DNA of 34,486 nt from Parasitella parasitica (GCA_025201805.1 MU619319.1:52044-86529); one strand, 5' to 3'; positions 11,654 to 22,515 are shown, numbered from the stretch's first letter. Notes: generated by a model not told the origin, from the letters alone. Made by a program: numbers and translations.

Positions 11654-12487
11654 TTATGTGCGATTGTTTGCTGCTTGCTCACGCACTCTTTTTTCGTATT
11701 CCGCTTTGTCTTTTCTACAACAGAGAATTTGATAAATAATCCACATCTCCATTTGAGCAATGTAAAACTTACTTGAATAACACATAGGCATCTTGTTGAG
11801 CAGGACTATCGGGATTAGGGTCATTTAATAAATCTTGTACACCCAATAGGATCTACAGAGTGCTAATAAGAATCTGTATTATATTATCTTGTATCGTTTT
11901 TCGTACCTGTTTGACTGTAATTGCTGGTTTCCAACCCTCATCTTCATTCAAAATAGATAGACAAACAGTGCCGGAGGGATAAACATTTGGATGGAACAAT
12001 GGAGGGACAAATTTACCTACGTATAAAGCGTCAATTTAAGAACGCAGTTGCTGTTTCAGCTTTACCTACACTTTGGAGGTTTACTGGGATAATCTGTTGA
12101 GAAAAAAAAAGACAAAATCAAAGATAAATATCCATTCATGCGCATAATAATATCAATGTATTTACCTTCAGGGAAGATCATATTTAGCTTATACACTGCT
12201 TTTTCCCAAGGAGTCTACAAACTTTTCATAAGTTTGGAATTTACAGTGGTGTATATCTATACCTACATCGTCTTTTCCAGGAATACCGCAAACCCAATTC
12301 ATCAAGTCTAAAGATTTATCTGCCTTTTTTTCAGGTCTCGCCCAAAAACCCTATTATTAAACATTTAGCATTGACAGCCTGAGATGATTTATCAAAAAAA
12401 AAAATATGTTTAATTTACATGAGGATGGTCTTTACGCCATTGCTTGCGTTCTTCCATCAAACGACTACGAGAAATTCCAGAACTCAT
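11654..12487 (-). CDS. UBC9: SUMO-conjugating enzyme E2 (UBC9)
   Basis: E2 enzyme that takes SUMO from the E1 dimer and passes it to target lysines, acting mainly in the nucleus. Seven exons (minus): 12419-12487, 12267-12350, 12166-12214, 12070-12093, 11907-12016, 11773-11852, 11654-11714, giving 158 aa, equal to the human length. The start [20 protein letters not shown], then [31 protein letters not shown], and the catalytic core [15 protein letters not shown] (Cys near residue 94) with ILGVQ-like [19 protein letters not shown] are UBC9-specific rather than ubiquitin-E2-like. The 24 nt exon 4 requires the donor GTAGGT inside the TGT codon; the neighbouring GTAAAG would create a stop. It lies 142 bp downstream of the MPC2-type gene. 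Confidence 0.96.
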
Positions 12488-12629
12488 TTTTTGGCAGGCC
12501 AAATTTATATGTAAAAAAAAAAAATAAAGTGAAAAATATTTTTTATTTGGTTTTTGGTCTTTATAAGCAAAAGTTGGTTCCTCAATCCTTGATTTACCCA
12601 CGTCACAACGTAATTGGTAGTGGTAATCA

Positions 12630-13151
12630 TCAAATCACTGCTACTTGATCTTCTTGCTCTTGCTCCTTTACAGTTTGGCGATGACTAAACAAAATGAATA
12701 ATTGATTTGCAATTGCTATGTATATTACTTACTAAAAAATACGAGCGACTTGTGCCATTCCAGTCAAAAAAACGCTGAAATTAACTGCTGCAACCATATA
12801 GTTTTTGGGTATAATTACAAAGCCATATCTTGTCCAAATGAGGCCAGTTACCCCCAAGGCTTATGTGTGCATGTTTTCTATTGATTAGTAAAAACATACT
12901 TCTTACTACTATTTTTGTTTACATACAAAGATTTTGTGACAAACTTAGTTGATCTGCTGGTTTTTGAAGATCACCCAAACCAGCAATGACAAGCCCCTAC
13001 ACAAGCCAGCCAATTTATATGTAGTTGTGTGTATGTAATAACATTAATCATTTACCCATTTCATAGTGGGAGCCCAAAAATGTATAGTTTTTGGCCCTGC
13101 TGGTGAATTTAAAAACCTCGAAAACAATGATGGAGATGCTACAGAAGACAT
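12630..13151 (-). CDS. MPC2: Mitochondrial pyruvate carrier subunit, MPC2 type
   Basis: Small inner-membrane protein that pairs with an MPC1-type subunit to import pyruvate into mitochondria. Four exons (minus): 13056-13151, 12927-12996, 12733-12859, 12630-12684, giving 115 aa, normal for the family. Landmarks in order: FLNSPAGPKT, HFWAPTMKWGLVIAGLGD, the KPADQLS stretch, GLIWTRYGFVIIPKNY and AAVNF. Hydrophobic helices fall at about residues 31-40, 57-74 and 79-95. The third exon must start after the acceptor CATAAG, because the earlier AG leaves an in-frame TAA. The last exon encodes a polar Glu/Gln-rich tail. It is too split to show as one open frame. Confidence 0.93.
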
Positions 13152-14390
13152 TATACTGTATGGATGCAGGAGAAAAGAAAGAAGGGTGTGAGAATCCAAT
13201 CTTTGTAAAGCCATTTGTAATAAGTGGGGAAATTTGGGGTTGGACCAACTTTAAATCCTTCTTTATTCTACATATTCACGATGATGAAAAGTTCATTCAA
13301 CAATTACAAGTTGCCACTGCTTTTTTTACCTCTAGATAATAAATTTGATGAAAAAGATGGAGCTGGGGCATTTCTTGATGTTAGATTTCAATCTACCGTC
13401 ATTATTATTTATTGAAACAATATCTCTTGTAGTATTATAAACCTGCACAAGCGTAGCATTAAGCTATTTAGCTAGTTAAGCGTTTTATACCTTTTGATTT
13501 CTGTTCAGGGTAAAAACAATCTTCTTTTGTCAGTATCCAGATACAATTCATGATTTTGTCTTTCTAATAAAGCCCATTTATTAATTTTAAAAGGGAACAG
13601 AAGGGGATATACATGATCGAATTTTTTTCACATATGCCACGTTGACCACATCAAAATCTTTGGAGCCTGTGTGCACCTGTCCAGTTGTTTAAGAAAAACG
13701 AAAGTTGGTAAATGCTCTTGCTTGCTATTTTTAGAGACACTCAGCTGTATAATAAATAAAGGAACATAGTTGAATATGTGATACCTGTAATAAAAATCTT
13801 GAATGTTCCATGTCAAAAATTTATATCATAAAGTAAATCTGACTAAGAGTTACACTTTGTTATATAACGCATATTCAAACACAATCACTTAATCTCAGAT
13901 CGAAATCTCATTTTGAAATGTTAATGAAAGCTCAATTTACACTTATTTTGTGCTGCCATATTTATAAACGTCAAGAAAGTCAAGCAAACAGAAATAACGT
14001 GTGGCAATGCGAATGTTACGAAATAATTAATCCCTATACGTTCCAGTTTGCCATATAAGCTAAATTAAAATGCGCGGAAACACCTTGCAAAACTATTAAT
14101 AACGTGCAATTTGTGGTAGTCATTGTAACCAAGGTTACTCAATACAGTTTAGGTAAACTAAAGCGCTCAGTGTGCAGATTTTCGACTTCAAGGTGATTGC
14201 ATGGACTACATAAATTCAAGCTTTAATAACAAGGAAAAAAAAAACCTTAAAACAAGAGCATAGTATAAATAAAAGTGTATGTAAAATAGATGATAGGGTT
14301 ATACAGAAAGAAGAGACAAAAAACACAAAACATAAATTTGTTGCAAATGAGTGATAATTGGGGACAAGTGGGCGAAATAAATGTAATGAA
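13152..14390. other. Spacer with a possible coding relic
   Basis: No complete gene was supported. On the minus strand, 13587-13676 follows a good acceptor (TTAAACAACTGGACAG) and reads as 30 codons with coding-like composition, including SKDFDVVNVAYVKKI, before a stop. Upstream, 13690-13816 is also open and could be short exons starting MEHSRFLLQ. A second short open run at about 13517-13580 contains KWALLERQNHELYLDTD. I do not recognise a family; a decayed or unfinished gene model is possible. The rest is AT-rich. Confidence 0.35.
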
Positions 14391-16151
14391 TTAACGATAT
14401 TTAGAGTAATTGTTTTTTTCATGAATATTAGTATTTACTGCTACTAAAGACGGTGGAGGGGGTAATAACAATGGAAATAAAGAGGATTTGTTCATATGAG
14501 GATCTAAGTTGTCCATGATGGCCTTCAAAGGAGGTAATCGAGTCCCCCAATTCTGTGTTCCAGTGGCATTTTGATGCAACTCTATGATAGAGGAGGGTGG
14601 TGTGGGCAAGTCGTCTAAACTACTGCTGTCTCTGTGATAAGACTTAGTGTCGTAACATGTATGATATCTCGCTAATGAGGGGTCTTGGGGTAATTGTTTT
14701 GCCATGGAGGGTGGAGAGTCTGTAAAAAGACCAGCAGTTGTAATCATCTCAGGAGAGGAGCGCCTTGCGTTCGTTTCATTTATTATGGGCGGCAGGGATC
14801 GGCTGTGTGCATCTCTTTCGTTATAGCGATAGCCCCAAGATGCTGAGCGAGGAGTTGAGCTATTGGATGTAATATTTAGGGTAGCATTATAAATAGTGCT
14901 TTCTGGACTAGGGAATGCTTGAGCATGATCTTCAGGATATTGATATTTGAATTTACAAGCCATCCTTCGATATTCTGAGTCTTCAGGTAGAGTGGTTTTA
15001 CCAGTATTAGTAAGTATAGGTGGTGTGGCTAAGGAACAAGAGAGATTCTTAATTTGGTGAGGTGTAGTTGCTTGCCAGCGACCAAAGAATACATCTGAAG
15101 ACGAAGCAGATGGATCAGCATAAGTTGGAGATGAGGCAATTGTTTTCGAGTGTTTGGTATAATATCTTTTTGTTGGTTGAACATTCGGCTCATTCGTTAC
15201 AGGTGGAGTAAATGATGAATCTGTTTCGTTTTCATGTTTCCTCTTTCGTCTGGATAAATGGGCTTGTTTCAGAAATATTGGTTATTTTTCGTGCTTATAT
15301 CCATCTACTTACGATTGCAGTTGATGTTCCTTACGAATCCTCATTTTGACACCTTGATCAGAAAATGTCCTTGATAAAAAAGTCGCCTCAACAGGGCCAG
15401 GAAACTGCTTCGGGATGAACACAGTAAATGCATCTGATAGGATCGTTCGTTTGTTTTCAACCTGTCCTTCAGCAATTTCGAATAACGAGAACTTTAGCTT
15501 GAATTTGCCATCTTTTTTAACAGCAAGGTCGCCAAATACAAAGAAGCCGCCATCTATAAAAATATTAGCATTCGTCGTGATGAATCTAGTGTCGAATTTA
15601 CCTAAATTATCAATGTCTCGGAGACGGTGGAGCGAAGAGACTGTAGAACCCGACATGTATTCTTGCACCGGCAACAGGGGAGTATCAGGATCATTTTCAG
15701 TAACTAAATTAGCAACAGTAAAGTAAAAGGGGCTTTGAAGGCATTTTCTATTGATATGTCAGTGCTGCTCAACTATCAATTGATTGAGTAGAAAGCTGTT
15801 ACTTTAGTTCTTCTTCTGAGCAATTTTTCCAATAAAGTTGTAAGATAGGTGGGGGTTCAATAGGTCGTCGGTCTTGAATAGGACGATATGTAATCAGTTG
15901 AGTTGAATGGCGATTAAAATTTTTTATCTATGCCTATAAAGTACCTCTTTCATTAATCAAACTGACTTTGGCTCTTTTTGGTTGCTGTCTGATCTCAAGC
16001 TGATAATTCCTATCATGTTATCCTTGTGAGTAAAATGTTTTTACATGCAAAAAAAAAAAAAAGATATTTACGTTTGTACTGGGAGAGTTGAAAGCGAGCT
16101 TTCTATAAAACGATAGGTACATCCACTTGAATTATTGCTGGATAGAGACAT
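14391..16151 (-). CDS. Velvet-domain transcriptional regulator (VosA/VelB family)
   Basis: Velvet proteins are fungal DNA-binding regulators of development, sporulation and secondary metabolism and act as homo- or heterodimers in the nucleus. Five exons (minus): 16072-16151, 15945-16009, 15803-15872, 15313-15747, 14391-15249, giving 502 aa. The velvet domain covers about residues 28-216: YQLEIRQQPKRAKVSLINER, then RRPIEPPPILQL, LQSPFYFTVANLV, FVFGDLAVKKDGKFKLKFSLFEI, the region AFTVFIPKQFPGP, and LSRTFSDQGVKMRIRKE. A basic RKRK run at about 218-221, just past the domain, is a candidate nuclear signal. The last 285 residues are Ser/Pro/Thr-rich and probably disordered, with short Pro runs near the C-terminus. 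I cannot say whether it is VosA-, VelB- or VelC-like. Confidence 0.93.
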
Positions 16152-17498
16152 TATAACTAATTCATAGAGAGAGAGAGATGTTGAGAAAATTTCGAAGAGG
16201 AAGAAAAGAAGAATGGAAAAGGATGAGTTGGCCTGTCCTCAGATCCTTGGTATTTTATATCCAAAAAAGAGAGGGGTTTAAGTACAACAATTAGCTTTTT
16301 TAGCGATTGGGAAACCTTTTGTAGTGTTTGAACAACAGCAAATGCATGAGATGAATTCTATTTTAGGAGAAATTATCTCGAAAAATAAAATAATTTTACT
16401 TTATCTAGTAATTTGCCAAGACATTTTATCCGGGTTTATTTTATTAGTTGTGCATTTTACTACTAGATGATTTCATCAACAAAATACAGTTACACATTAT
16501 TGATCGTTACAATCAAGAGAAAATAAAAAGGGACACTCTTACAAGTAAAAAAATCGAACCTTTCATTAATTGAGATTGCTCTACATATATAATGATTATG
16601 ATGTATATATCTACTGGTAGTCAGTCCTCTCATTACCCACTTCTCCAAACTCCAGAATCTGGTATCCAAAAAAGAAGAAAAAGGCTATTTTTGGACTATA
16701 AAACGACCATTCAAAGAATTAAATCATAAAATCTTTCTGTAAAGTTGGTCTACTTTACTAGAAGTTGTTATTATATCTTTGTTTAATGAAATTGTATTAT
16801 GAAAATAGAAAAGCAAAATCTCAAGCTCGATTTCCTTTTGTTGATCGTAAAAGACGCAAATAATGCTCATTGTGTCACATAATGAATGTGGGACTAAAAT
16901 TTGTATTTTTCAGTAAAAGAAAAACAGAACTTGTTGGTGCTCCCATGTTTCACTTTAACAACTTTAGCTCATCTTCAGATTTAACTGATAATAAGATGAC
17001 AGATCAAAATGAAAATTGCCAAGAGATTAAATCATTAACATTTGGCATTTGGGGTTGCTTTGACGAGACTGATAATTAAAATACACTAAACTAGGTTAAA
17101 TTCCCTATATATGGCAATTAATTTGATTGATAAGTGGCGTATGCTGCAAAGCATTGCACGATATTAAATGTATATCTTATAAATCAGTGCATCACCCATA
17201 ATATATCTAGTTTTATTAGCTATGAAAAAAAAGCATACTTCTCAGCTTCATTTCATGATATACGTATAAGTTTTACTATCAACTTGATAGTATTATGCAG
17301 GAACATTGAGTCAAATCCGAAGCTTTATATACTAGCACGAAATGATAAAACGAAATTACGTACATTTGAATACATGTTTGGGCTAATTATGTAACGTTTA
17401 CTAACAACGCTGAAGCTCTTTATAACAGTAGGCTACAGAGAGTAGTTTGATAATCTAAATATAATGCAGATACAATATGGTATTTATTAAAATTTAAT
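16152..17498. other. Intergenic spacer
   Basis: This is the upstream region of the velvet gene and the downstream region of the BAG-domain gene. It contains GA-rich runs at 16164-16215 just upstream of the velvet start, which read as a CT-rich leader on the minus strand. Two plus-strand open frames (16870-17079 and 17134-17394) have no recognised motif and are AT-driven. I see nothing else. Confidence 0.6.
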
Positions 17499-18923
17499 CT
17501 AAAGTACAGCTATATACTCATCCTCCACTTCTTCTTCAATATCGCTATGACCACTACAGCTTACACGCTCCCATTCTTTTTGTTTGTATTTATCCAGCTT
17601 GTTCAGCATAGCCTCGGCACGTTTCACTAATGCTTTACGCTCATTTCGGATATGTTCATCGCCATCTGATTCAATCATATCAAGCCTCAAAAGTATCTTT
17701 ACAATCTGGTCTTCGTAACTCAAGAATTCTCGGTTTTCGGCAGTGGAGGCGGGAATAATATCAGGCGATGTAGAACGTCCATTTGGAGAGAAATCCAAGT
17801 TGACATGAAGAATGTGGTCTTCGCGTTGTTGACGAATGTCATCCAATTCTTGCTCGATACGACCAAGAGCTTCGAATTTGGCAATCTTGACAGGGTCTTC
17901 TTCAGGAAAATCGGAAATAAGCTCTTGGTCTGTGTTGATTAAAATGTCATTTACGAGGCAATGGAGTGATTTAGTGGGATTAACAAGCGCCGGTACCATT
18001 TCATCTTCTTCCATTGTAAATTCCTCATTTTCATGGTCATCTAAGTCGTCAAAAGTCGAGGTAGCTAATTTTTGGCCATATTCCTCCATGACATTGTTTT
18101 CTTTTGCGTTGTCATTATCTAATTCTTGAGCTTTCTTTGAGATATAATCCACAAAAGCGTCTAATGACATGGTTCTTTCAGAGATATTCCTGTCATGTGC
18201 ATCTTGCTCTTGCTCTTGCTCTTGCTCTTGCTCTTGCTCTTGCTCTTGCTCTTGCTCTTGCTCTTGCTCTTGCTCTTGCTCTTGCTCTTGCTCTTGCTCT
18301 TGCTCTTGTACATTTTCCTGGCCATTTTCTTGATCTGCTACTTCATCTTGTCGGTTGTTCTGCTCACCCTGCAAACCAAATATAAATCTAACAAGAGGTT
18401 TTAATTGCTCAAACACTTCATGTTCATCATCTTCAGAATCGGCGTCAGAGTCAAGAGCTTCTTCTTGTTCAGCATCTGAAGACGCTGTAAAGACGTTCCA
18501 AGGGTTAGCATATTCAGGAGTCTTGGTAGCTTGATGCTCTAAAGCCAGGGCGCGCAAATAATATTGCTGTTCACGCTCTTGCTGTTGTCTTTGCTCCAGC
18601 ATAGCATTATAAAACGCTTCTTGTTGACGACGGTGACGAGCCAATGCCTCTTCTTGTTGTCTTCTTTTTTTGGCAGCAAAATAAGCTTCAATAGCAAGTT
18701 CTTCTTGTTCACGATGACGCTTCAGTTCAGTCATGACTTGCAAATTGTAAAGAGCCTTTTCAAGACGTCGTTGTTCTTGCTGCTGTTTTTTGTAGAGCGA
18801 AGCCTGTTCAATCTGGGCTTGCTCTTGACGAAGTAATAATTGAAGTCGAACATAATCATCAACAGATAATTGAGAGCGACATTGGTGTTGTTGGTAAAAG
18901 GGCTGTTGGTAGAAATGAAACAT
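17499..18923 (-). CDS. BAG-domain protein with long Glu-Gln repeat
   Basis: Single exon of 474 aa. BAG domains bind the Hsp70 ATPase domain and act as nucleotide-exchange co-chaperones; a co-chaperone role here is inferred from the domain. Residues about 20-140 are a Gln/Glu/Arg-rich, highly charged region with coiled-coil character. About 150-200 is acidic. About 206-241 is a Glu-Gln dipeptide tract encoded by a hexanucleotide repeat. The C-terminal region contains a BAG-like helix: IVKILLRLDMIESDGDE followed by RNERKALVKRAEAMLNKLD (about residues 406-443), with a predicted helix before it (LGRIEQELDDIRQQRED). No signal peptide or membrane segment is visible. Upstream there is a TATA-like site and an imperfect heat-shock-element-like triplet. 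Confidence 0.78.
   Translation of the reverse strand: MFHFYQQPFYQQHQCRSQLSVDDYVRLQLLLRQEQAQIEQASLYKKQQQEQRRLEKALYNLQVMTELKRHREQEELAIEAYFAAKKRRQQEEALARHRRQQEAFYNAMLEQRQQQEREQQYYLRALALEHQATKTPEYANPWNVFTASSDAEQEEALDSDADSEDDEHEVFEQLKPLVRFIFGLQGEQNNRQDEVADQENGQENVQEQEQEQEQEQEQEQEQEQEQEQEQEQEQEQEQEQDAHDRNISERTMSLDAFVDYISKKAQELDNDNAKENNVMEEYGQKLATSTFDDLDDHENEEFTMEEDEMVPALVNPTKSLHCLVNDILINTDQELISDFPEEDPVKIAKFEALGRIEQELDDIRQQREDHILHVNLDFSPNGRSTSPDIIPASTAENREFLSYEDQIVKILLRLDMIESDGDEHIRNERKALVKRAEAMLNKLDKYKQKEWERVSCSGHSDIEEEVEDEYIAVL
18203..18308. repeat. Hexanucleotide microsatellite (CTTGCT)n, in frame
   Basis: About 17.5 uninterrupted copies of CTTGCT run inside the BAG-domain gene and encode Glu-Gln dipeptides on the minus strand. 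Because the unit is six bases, length changes keep the frame. The repeat also keeps other frames open (Leu-Ala and poly-Leu on the plus strand), which are artefacts. Confidence 0.97.
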
Positions 18924-18981
18924 TTTGTTTGTAATTGGTAAAACGAAGTTAATCCTTGACTTGGCCCTGAAAATGACATTC

Positions 18982-19009
18982 TATTTATACCATATTTCAT
19001 AGAAAGTTC
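18982..19009 (-). promoter_or_regulatory. TATA-like site and imperfect heat-shock-like element
   Basis: On the minus strand TATAAATA (18982-18989) lies about 60 bp upstream of the BAG-domain start codon. Just upstream, GAA-CT-TTC-TAT-GAA (18996-19009) has three alternating GAA/TTC units; the second gap is three bases instead of two. The TATA call is reasonable; the heat-shock element is tentative. Confidence 0.4.
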
Positions 19010-20485
19010 GCGCAGTTGCTAGGTAATCATACAAGCGGCTGACATATTTCTGGTGAATTCCAGTATTTTGTAAACCCTTCCAGCCAATCACCTATCAAGG
19101 AAGCATTCTAGAATCTGCCTGCACCTGCAAGAAAGATGCATTTCAATTTGTAAGATATTTTGGGAAAGAAAAAAAAAATACGAAGCCAATAGTAGTATGC
19201 AATTTGATAATTTGAAATGACCAAAATTACGTGTGTTATATTGGTACGGTATAGATGAGATTTGCAAACAATACTGTGAATTTTTGTATTCAAACGAGTA
19301 TCGGAGACTCGTTAGCACACTGCATAGTACAAAAACCTTGATTTATTACTGCGAGTTCTTCAAAAAATGAAAGTGAAACGACAGCTCTAATCTCAAATCT
19401 ATATAAAGTTGGTATTTTGTTAGATTTAGAGACTATTTCACTTCCACAAATATAAAAGCTTTAGAGTATATTGAGTTTATTTTAGTTAGTGTGCTCTTAT
19501 TTTACCAAAATTGCATATTATAAGTGTTTCTACACCAGAATAAAAAGAATAAAAAGTACCATCATAGGGCTTAATATATTACCTACAATTTATATTATAA
19601 TTGTTTTTGCATTCATTTAGCAAATTCATACTTTAATAATCTTTGGGTACTTTTTTTTCGCTAAAAAAATTTGTTTTTCGCTGATTTCAAATAAAAATTT
19701 AAACCACCATAACTAGCTTTTATATAGCTTAAAATTAAGAGTCTTTGTTAGAAATCTCCCATTCAGAACTTGTATTAGGGTTTAGATCATCTAAAAAGTG
19801 CAGTAAGTTTAAATATAAAGGCAAAAATACTAATGTGTATATTGTGAACTATACGTGTGAGCGATGGTCGCATATACATAAAATATATAAGCACATGAAA
19901 AAAAAAAAAAAGCTTAGAAATTTTCTTCACAGGCACTAATATACACAACAAATTTCTCTTTTTGTCAAGGTATTAATATGGTTTATTTGAGAACAAGCTT
20001 TATAATTATTACGACTAGTCGTGCTAATCTCTCCAATCCAACCGTGCAAAGAAAAACCATGTCTGTCATCATTTATGCCATTTCAATCGCCTTTAAATTA
20101 AGAAAACGTCAAGAGTTGACATGAAATAAGAATATTTGTATCACCCTCATGATACTTTGGTTACATCCCTGTATGCACTACCCCTTGACTTAAACAATTC
20201 CTCCTTATTTCCAATCAAAAAGAGATCCCGTTTTTTTGTTAATCTCAAAAACAAAACACTGCACAACAACGACGAGAAAAACAAGTTGCTGGCTAATAAC
20301 TTGTGTAGAAATTCATGTACGAAAAACGAAAAGAAAGGCTAGGAATGTTGCCTATGTATTATGGACTTCCTCCCCCTCTTTTTAGCTTGCTTCCCCTCCC
20401 CCTTGTTCTGCAAAATGGCAGCTTTATTTATTCCAACATGTGTTTGAAATCCGGCAGGTCTACACACAACTTCCAGTGATGATTG

Positions 20486-20662
20486 TATAAAAATGGAAGT
20501 TGTTACAGCATTAGTGATAACGGTTAGTGTGTATCTATACCACAGTTCGCAAAGTATTTATGTGTGTGTATCTGCAGAAGGAGCCGCACTAAAAAAGCAG
20601 ATTACACGCTCTTTTCACTTTACTTTCTCTTTTCTTTCTTTCTTCCTTTTTTATTTTCAACA
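20486..20662 (+). promoter_or_regulatory. Beta-tubulin promoter: TATA-like box and CT-rich leader
   Basis: TATAAAAA at 20486-20493 lies about 190 bp upstream of the tubulin start. A pyrimidine-rich stretch (about 20609-20660) follows and ends in a CAACAAACAACA leader just before the ATG. Such CT-rich leaders are common at highly expressed fungal genes. Confidence 0.45.
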
Positions 20663-20680
20663 ACAAACAACACTGATAAA

Positions 20681-22385
20681 ATGAGAGAAATTATTCATGT
20701 TCAAGCTGGTAATGTAAAATTACACACGCTTGACTACAAACATACACTTACCTTTCTATTCTGTTTGACTAACAACCAAAGGCCAATGTGGTAATCAGGC
20801 AAGTTGTAATATAGCACAGATCAAGCAAAAAAAAAAACGTCATTTAACGTCAAATATATAGATTGGTCAAAAGTTTTGGGAGAGTATCAGTCAAGAACAT
20901 GGCATTGACTCAAACGGTGCATATGCAGGTGACAATGATTTACAGTTGGAACGTATCAATGTATATTACAATGAGGGCTCTGCTGGTAAATATGTCCCAA
21001 GGTAAAAAAAAAAGCTATAGAGATATCAATTACAGCAAATTAATGCAACATCTAATCATCTGAAAGCTTTAGTCGCTAAAATTCAACATCTGTGAGTAGA
21101 TTGTGGATTTATTGCATAAAAAAAAAAAGAAAAAAAAAAGCGTCGACGTGAAATGCAGCAAACAAACAAATGCCTAATCGTATGCACACTTCATCACCAT
21201 TATAGAGCTGTTCTTGTCGACCTCGAACCCGCTACAATGGACGCTATTCGTAGCAGCAAATATGGCAAGTTGTATCGTCCTGACAATTTCATCTTTGGCC
21301 AATCTGGTGCTGGTAACTCTTGGGCCAAAGGTTATTACACTGAAGGTGCCGAACTTGTTGAGTCTGTTTTGGACATCATCCGTAAAGAAGCTGAACACAC
21401 TGACTGTTTGCAAGGATTTCAATTATGTCACTCCTTGGGCGGTGGCACTGGCTCAGGCCTCGGATCTCTCTTGCTCTCTAAGATTCGTGAAGAGTATCCT
21501 GACCGTATGCTCTGCACTTATTCGGTTGTTCCATCCCCCAAGGTGTCTGATACCGTTGTTGAGCCTTATAACGCTGTGTTGACAGTGCATCAGCTGGTCG
21601 AAAACTGTGATGCCACCTTCTGTATTGATAACGAGGCTCTCTACGACATCTGCTTTAGAACCCTCAAACTGACAAATCCCAATTACGGCGACTTGAACCA
21701 ACTTGTCTCTGCTGTCATGTCTGGCGTCTCTACTAGTCTGCGTTTCCCAGGTCAATTAAACGGTGATTTGAGAAAAACATTTGTCAATATGGTCCCTTTC
21801 CCTCGTCTCCATTTCTTCATGGTCGGTTTTGCTCCATTAACTGCATTCGGATCTCAACAATATCGCAACTTGAGTGTCCCTGAATTAACTGCTCAAATGT
21901 TTGATGCCCGAAACATGATGGCCGCCTCTGACCCCCGCCATGGCCGCTACTTGACTGTAGCTACTATCTTCCGTGGTCGTTTGTCCACTAAAGAAGTCGA
22001 AAACCAAATGCTGGCCGTCCAACAAAAGAATTCCACATACTTTGTCGAATGGATCCCCAACAGTGTCAAAACATCTCTTTGTGACATTCCTCCTGTCGGA
22101 CTCAAGATGTCTGGTACCTTTATTGGTAACAGCACTGCCATCCAAGAGCTGTTCAAGCGCGTCAATGAGCAGTTTACAGCCATGTTTAGAAGAAAGGCTT
22201 TCATGCATTGGTATACTGGTGAAGGCATGGATGAAATGGAATTTACTGAGGCTGAATCCAACATGAATGATCTTGTATCTGAATACCAACAATACCAAGA
22301 AGCTACTGCCGACGATGAGCTTGAAGACGACGAAGAATACCTCGAAGAAGATGAAATGATTGAAGAAGACGACCATGAGGCTTAA
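20681..22385 (+). CDS. Beta-tubulin
   Basis: GTP-binding subunit of microtubules. Four exons: 20681-20708, 20782-20798, 20862-21001, 21206-22385, giving 454 aa. It starts [15 protein letters not shown] and has the nucleotide loop GGGTGSG, the stretch [15 protein letters not shown] and [19 protein letters not shown] near the C-terminus, then a long acidic tail. Exon 2 is only 17 nt, and the intron after it begins GC rather than GT (GCAAGT...TAG); this is the only join that gives the invariant GNQIGQKFW. At the benzimidazole site the protein has Cys165, Tyr167, Ala198 and Phe200 (numbering matches the usual beta-tubulin sequence). The first 15 residues and the C-terminus are typical, but there are several unusual changes (e.g. 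FGSQQYRN), so it may be a divergent paralogue. An AATAAA lies at 22416-22421. Confidence 0.97.
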
Positions 22386-22515
22386 AATCCCTTTCCTTTA
22401 AGTCAATCATATTGCAATAAATGAATCTATGCGTCTATGATACTTGGTTTTTATATATATATATATATACATGTATATGAATTAGATGGAAACAATTTAT
22501 TTTTTATATTTTAGC

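Larger units (their letters stand above)
18924..20680. other. Divergent intergenic region
   Basis: This is the shared upstream region of the BAG-domain gene (minus) and beta-tubulin (plus). No gene was supported. Open frames at 19088-19318 (minus), 19745-19939 and 20136-20342 (plus) are AT-rich without motifs. It contains the promoter features listed for the two flanking genes. Confidence 0.6.

Noticed and set aside
18104-18404. Plus-strand open frames reading Leu-Ala or poly-Leu
   Set aside because: They are other-frame readings of the CTTGCT repeat inside the BAG-domain gene.
21885-22376. Minus-strand open frame of 163 aa opposite beta-tubulin
   Set aside because: It is the antisense shadow of a strongly conserved exon and has no domain.
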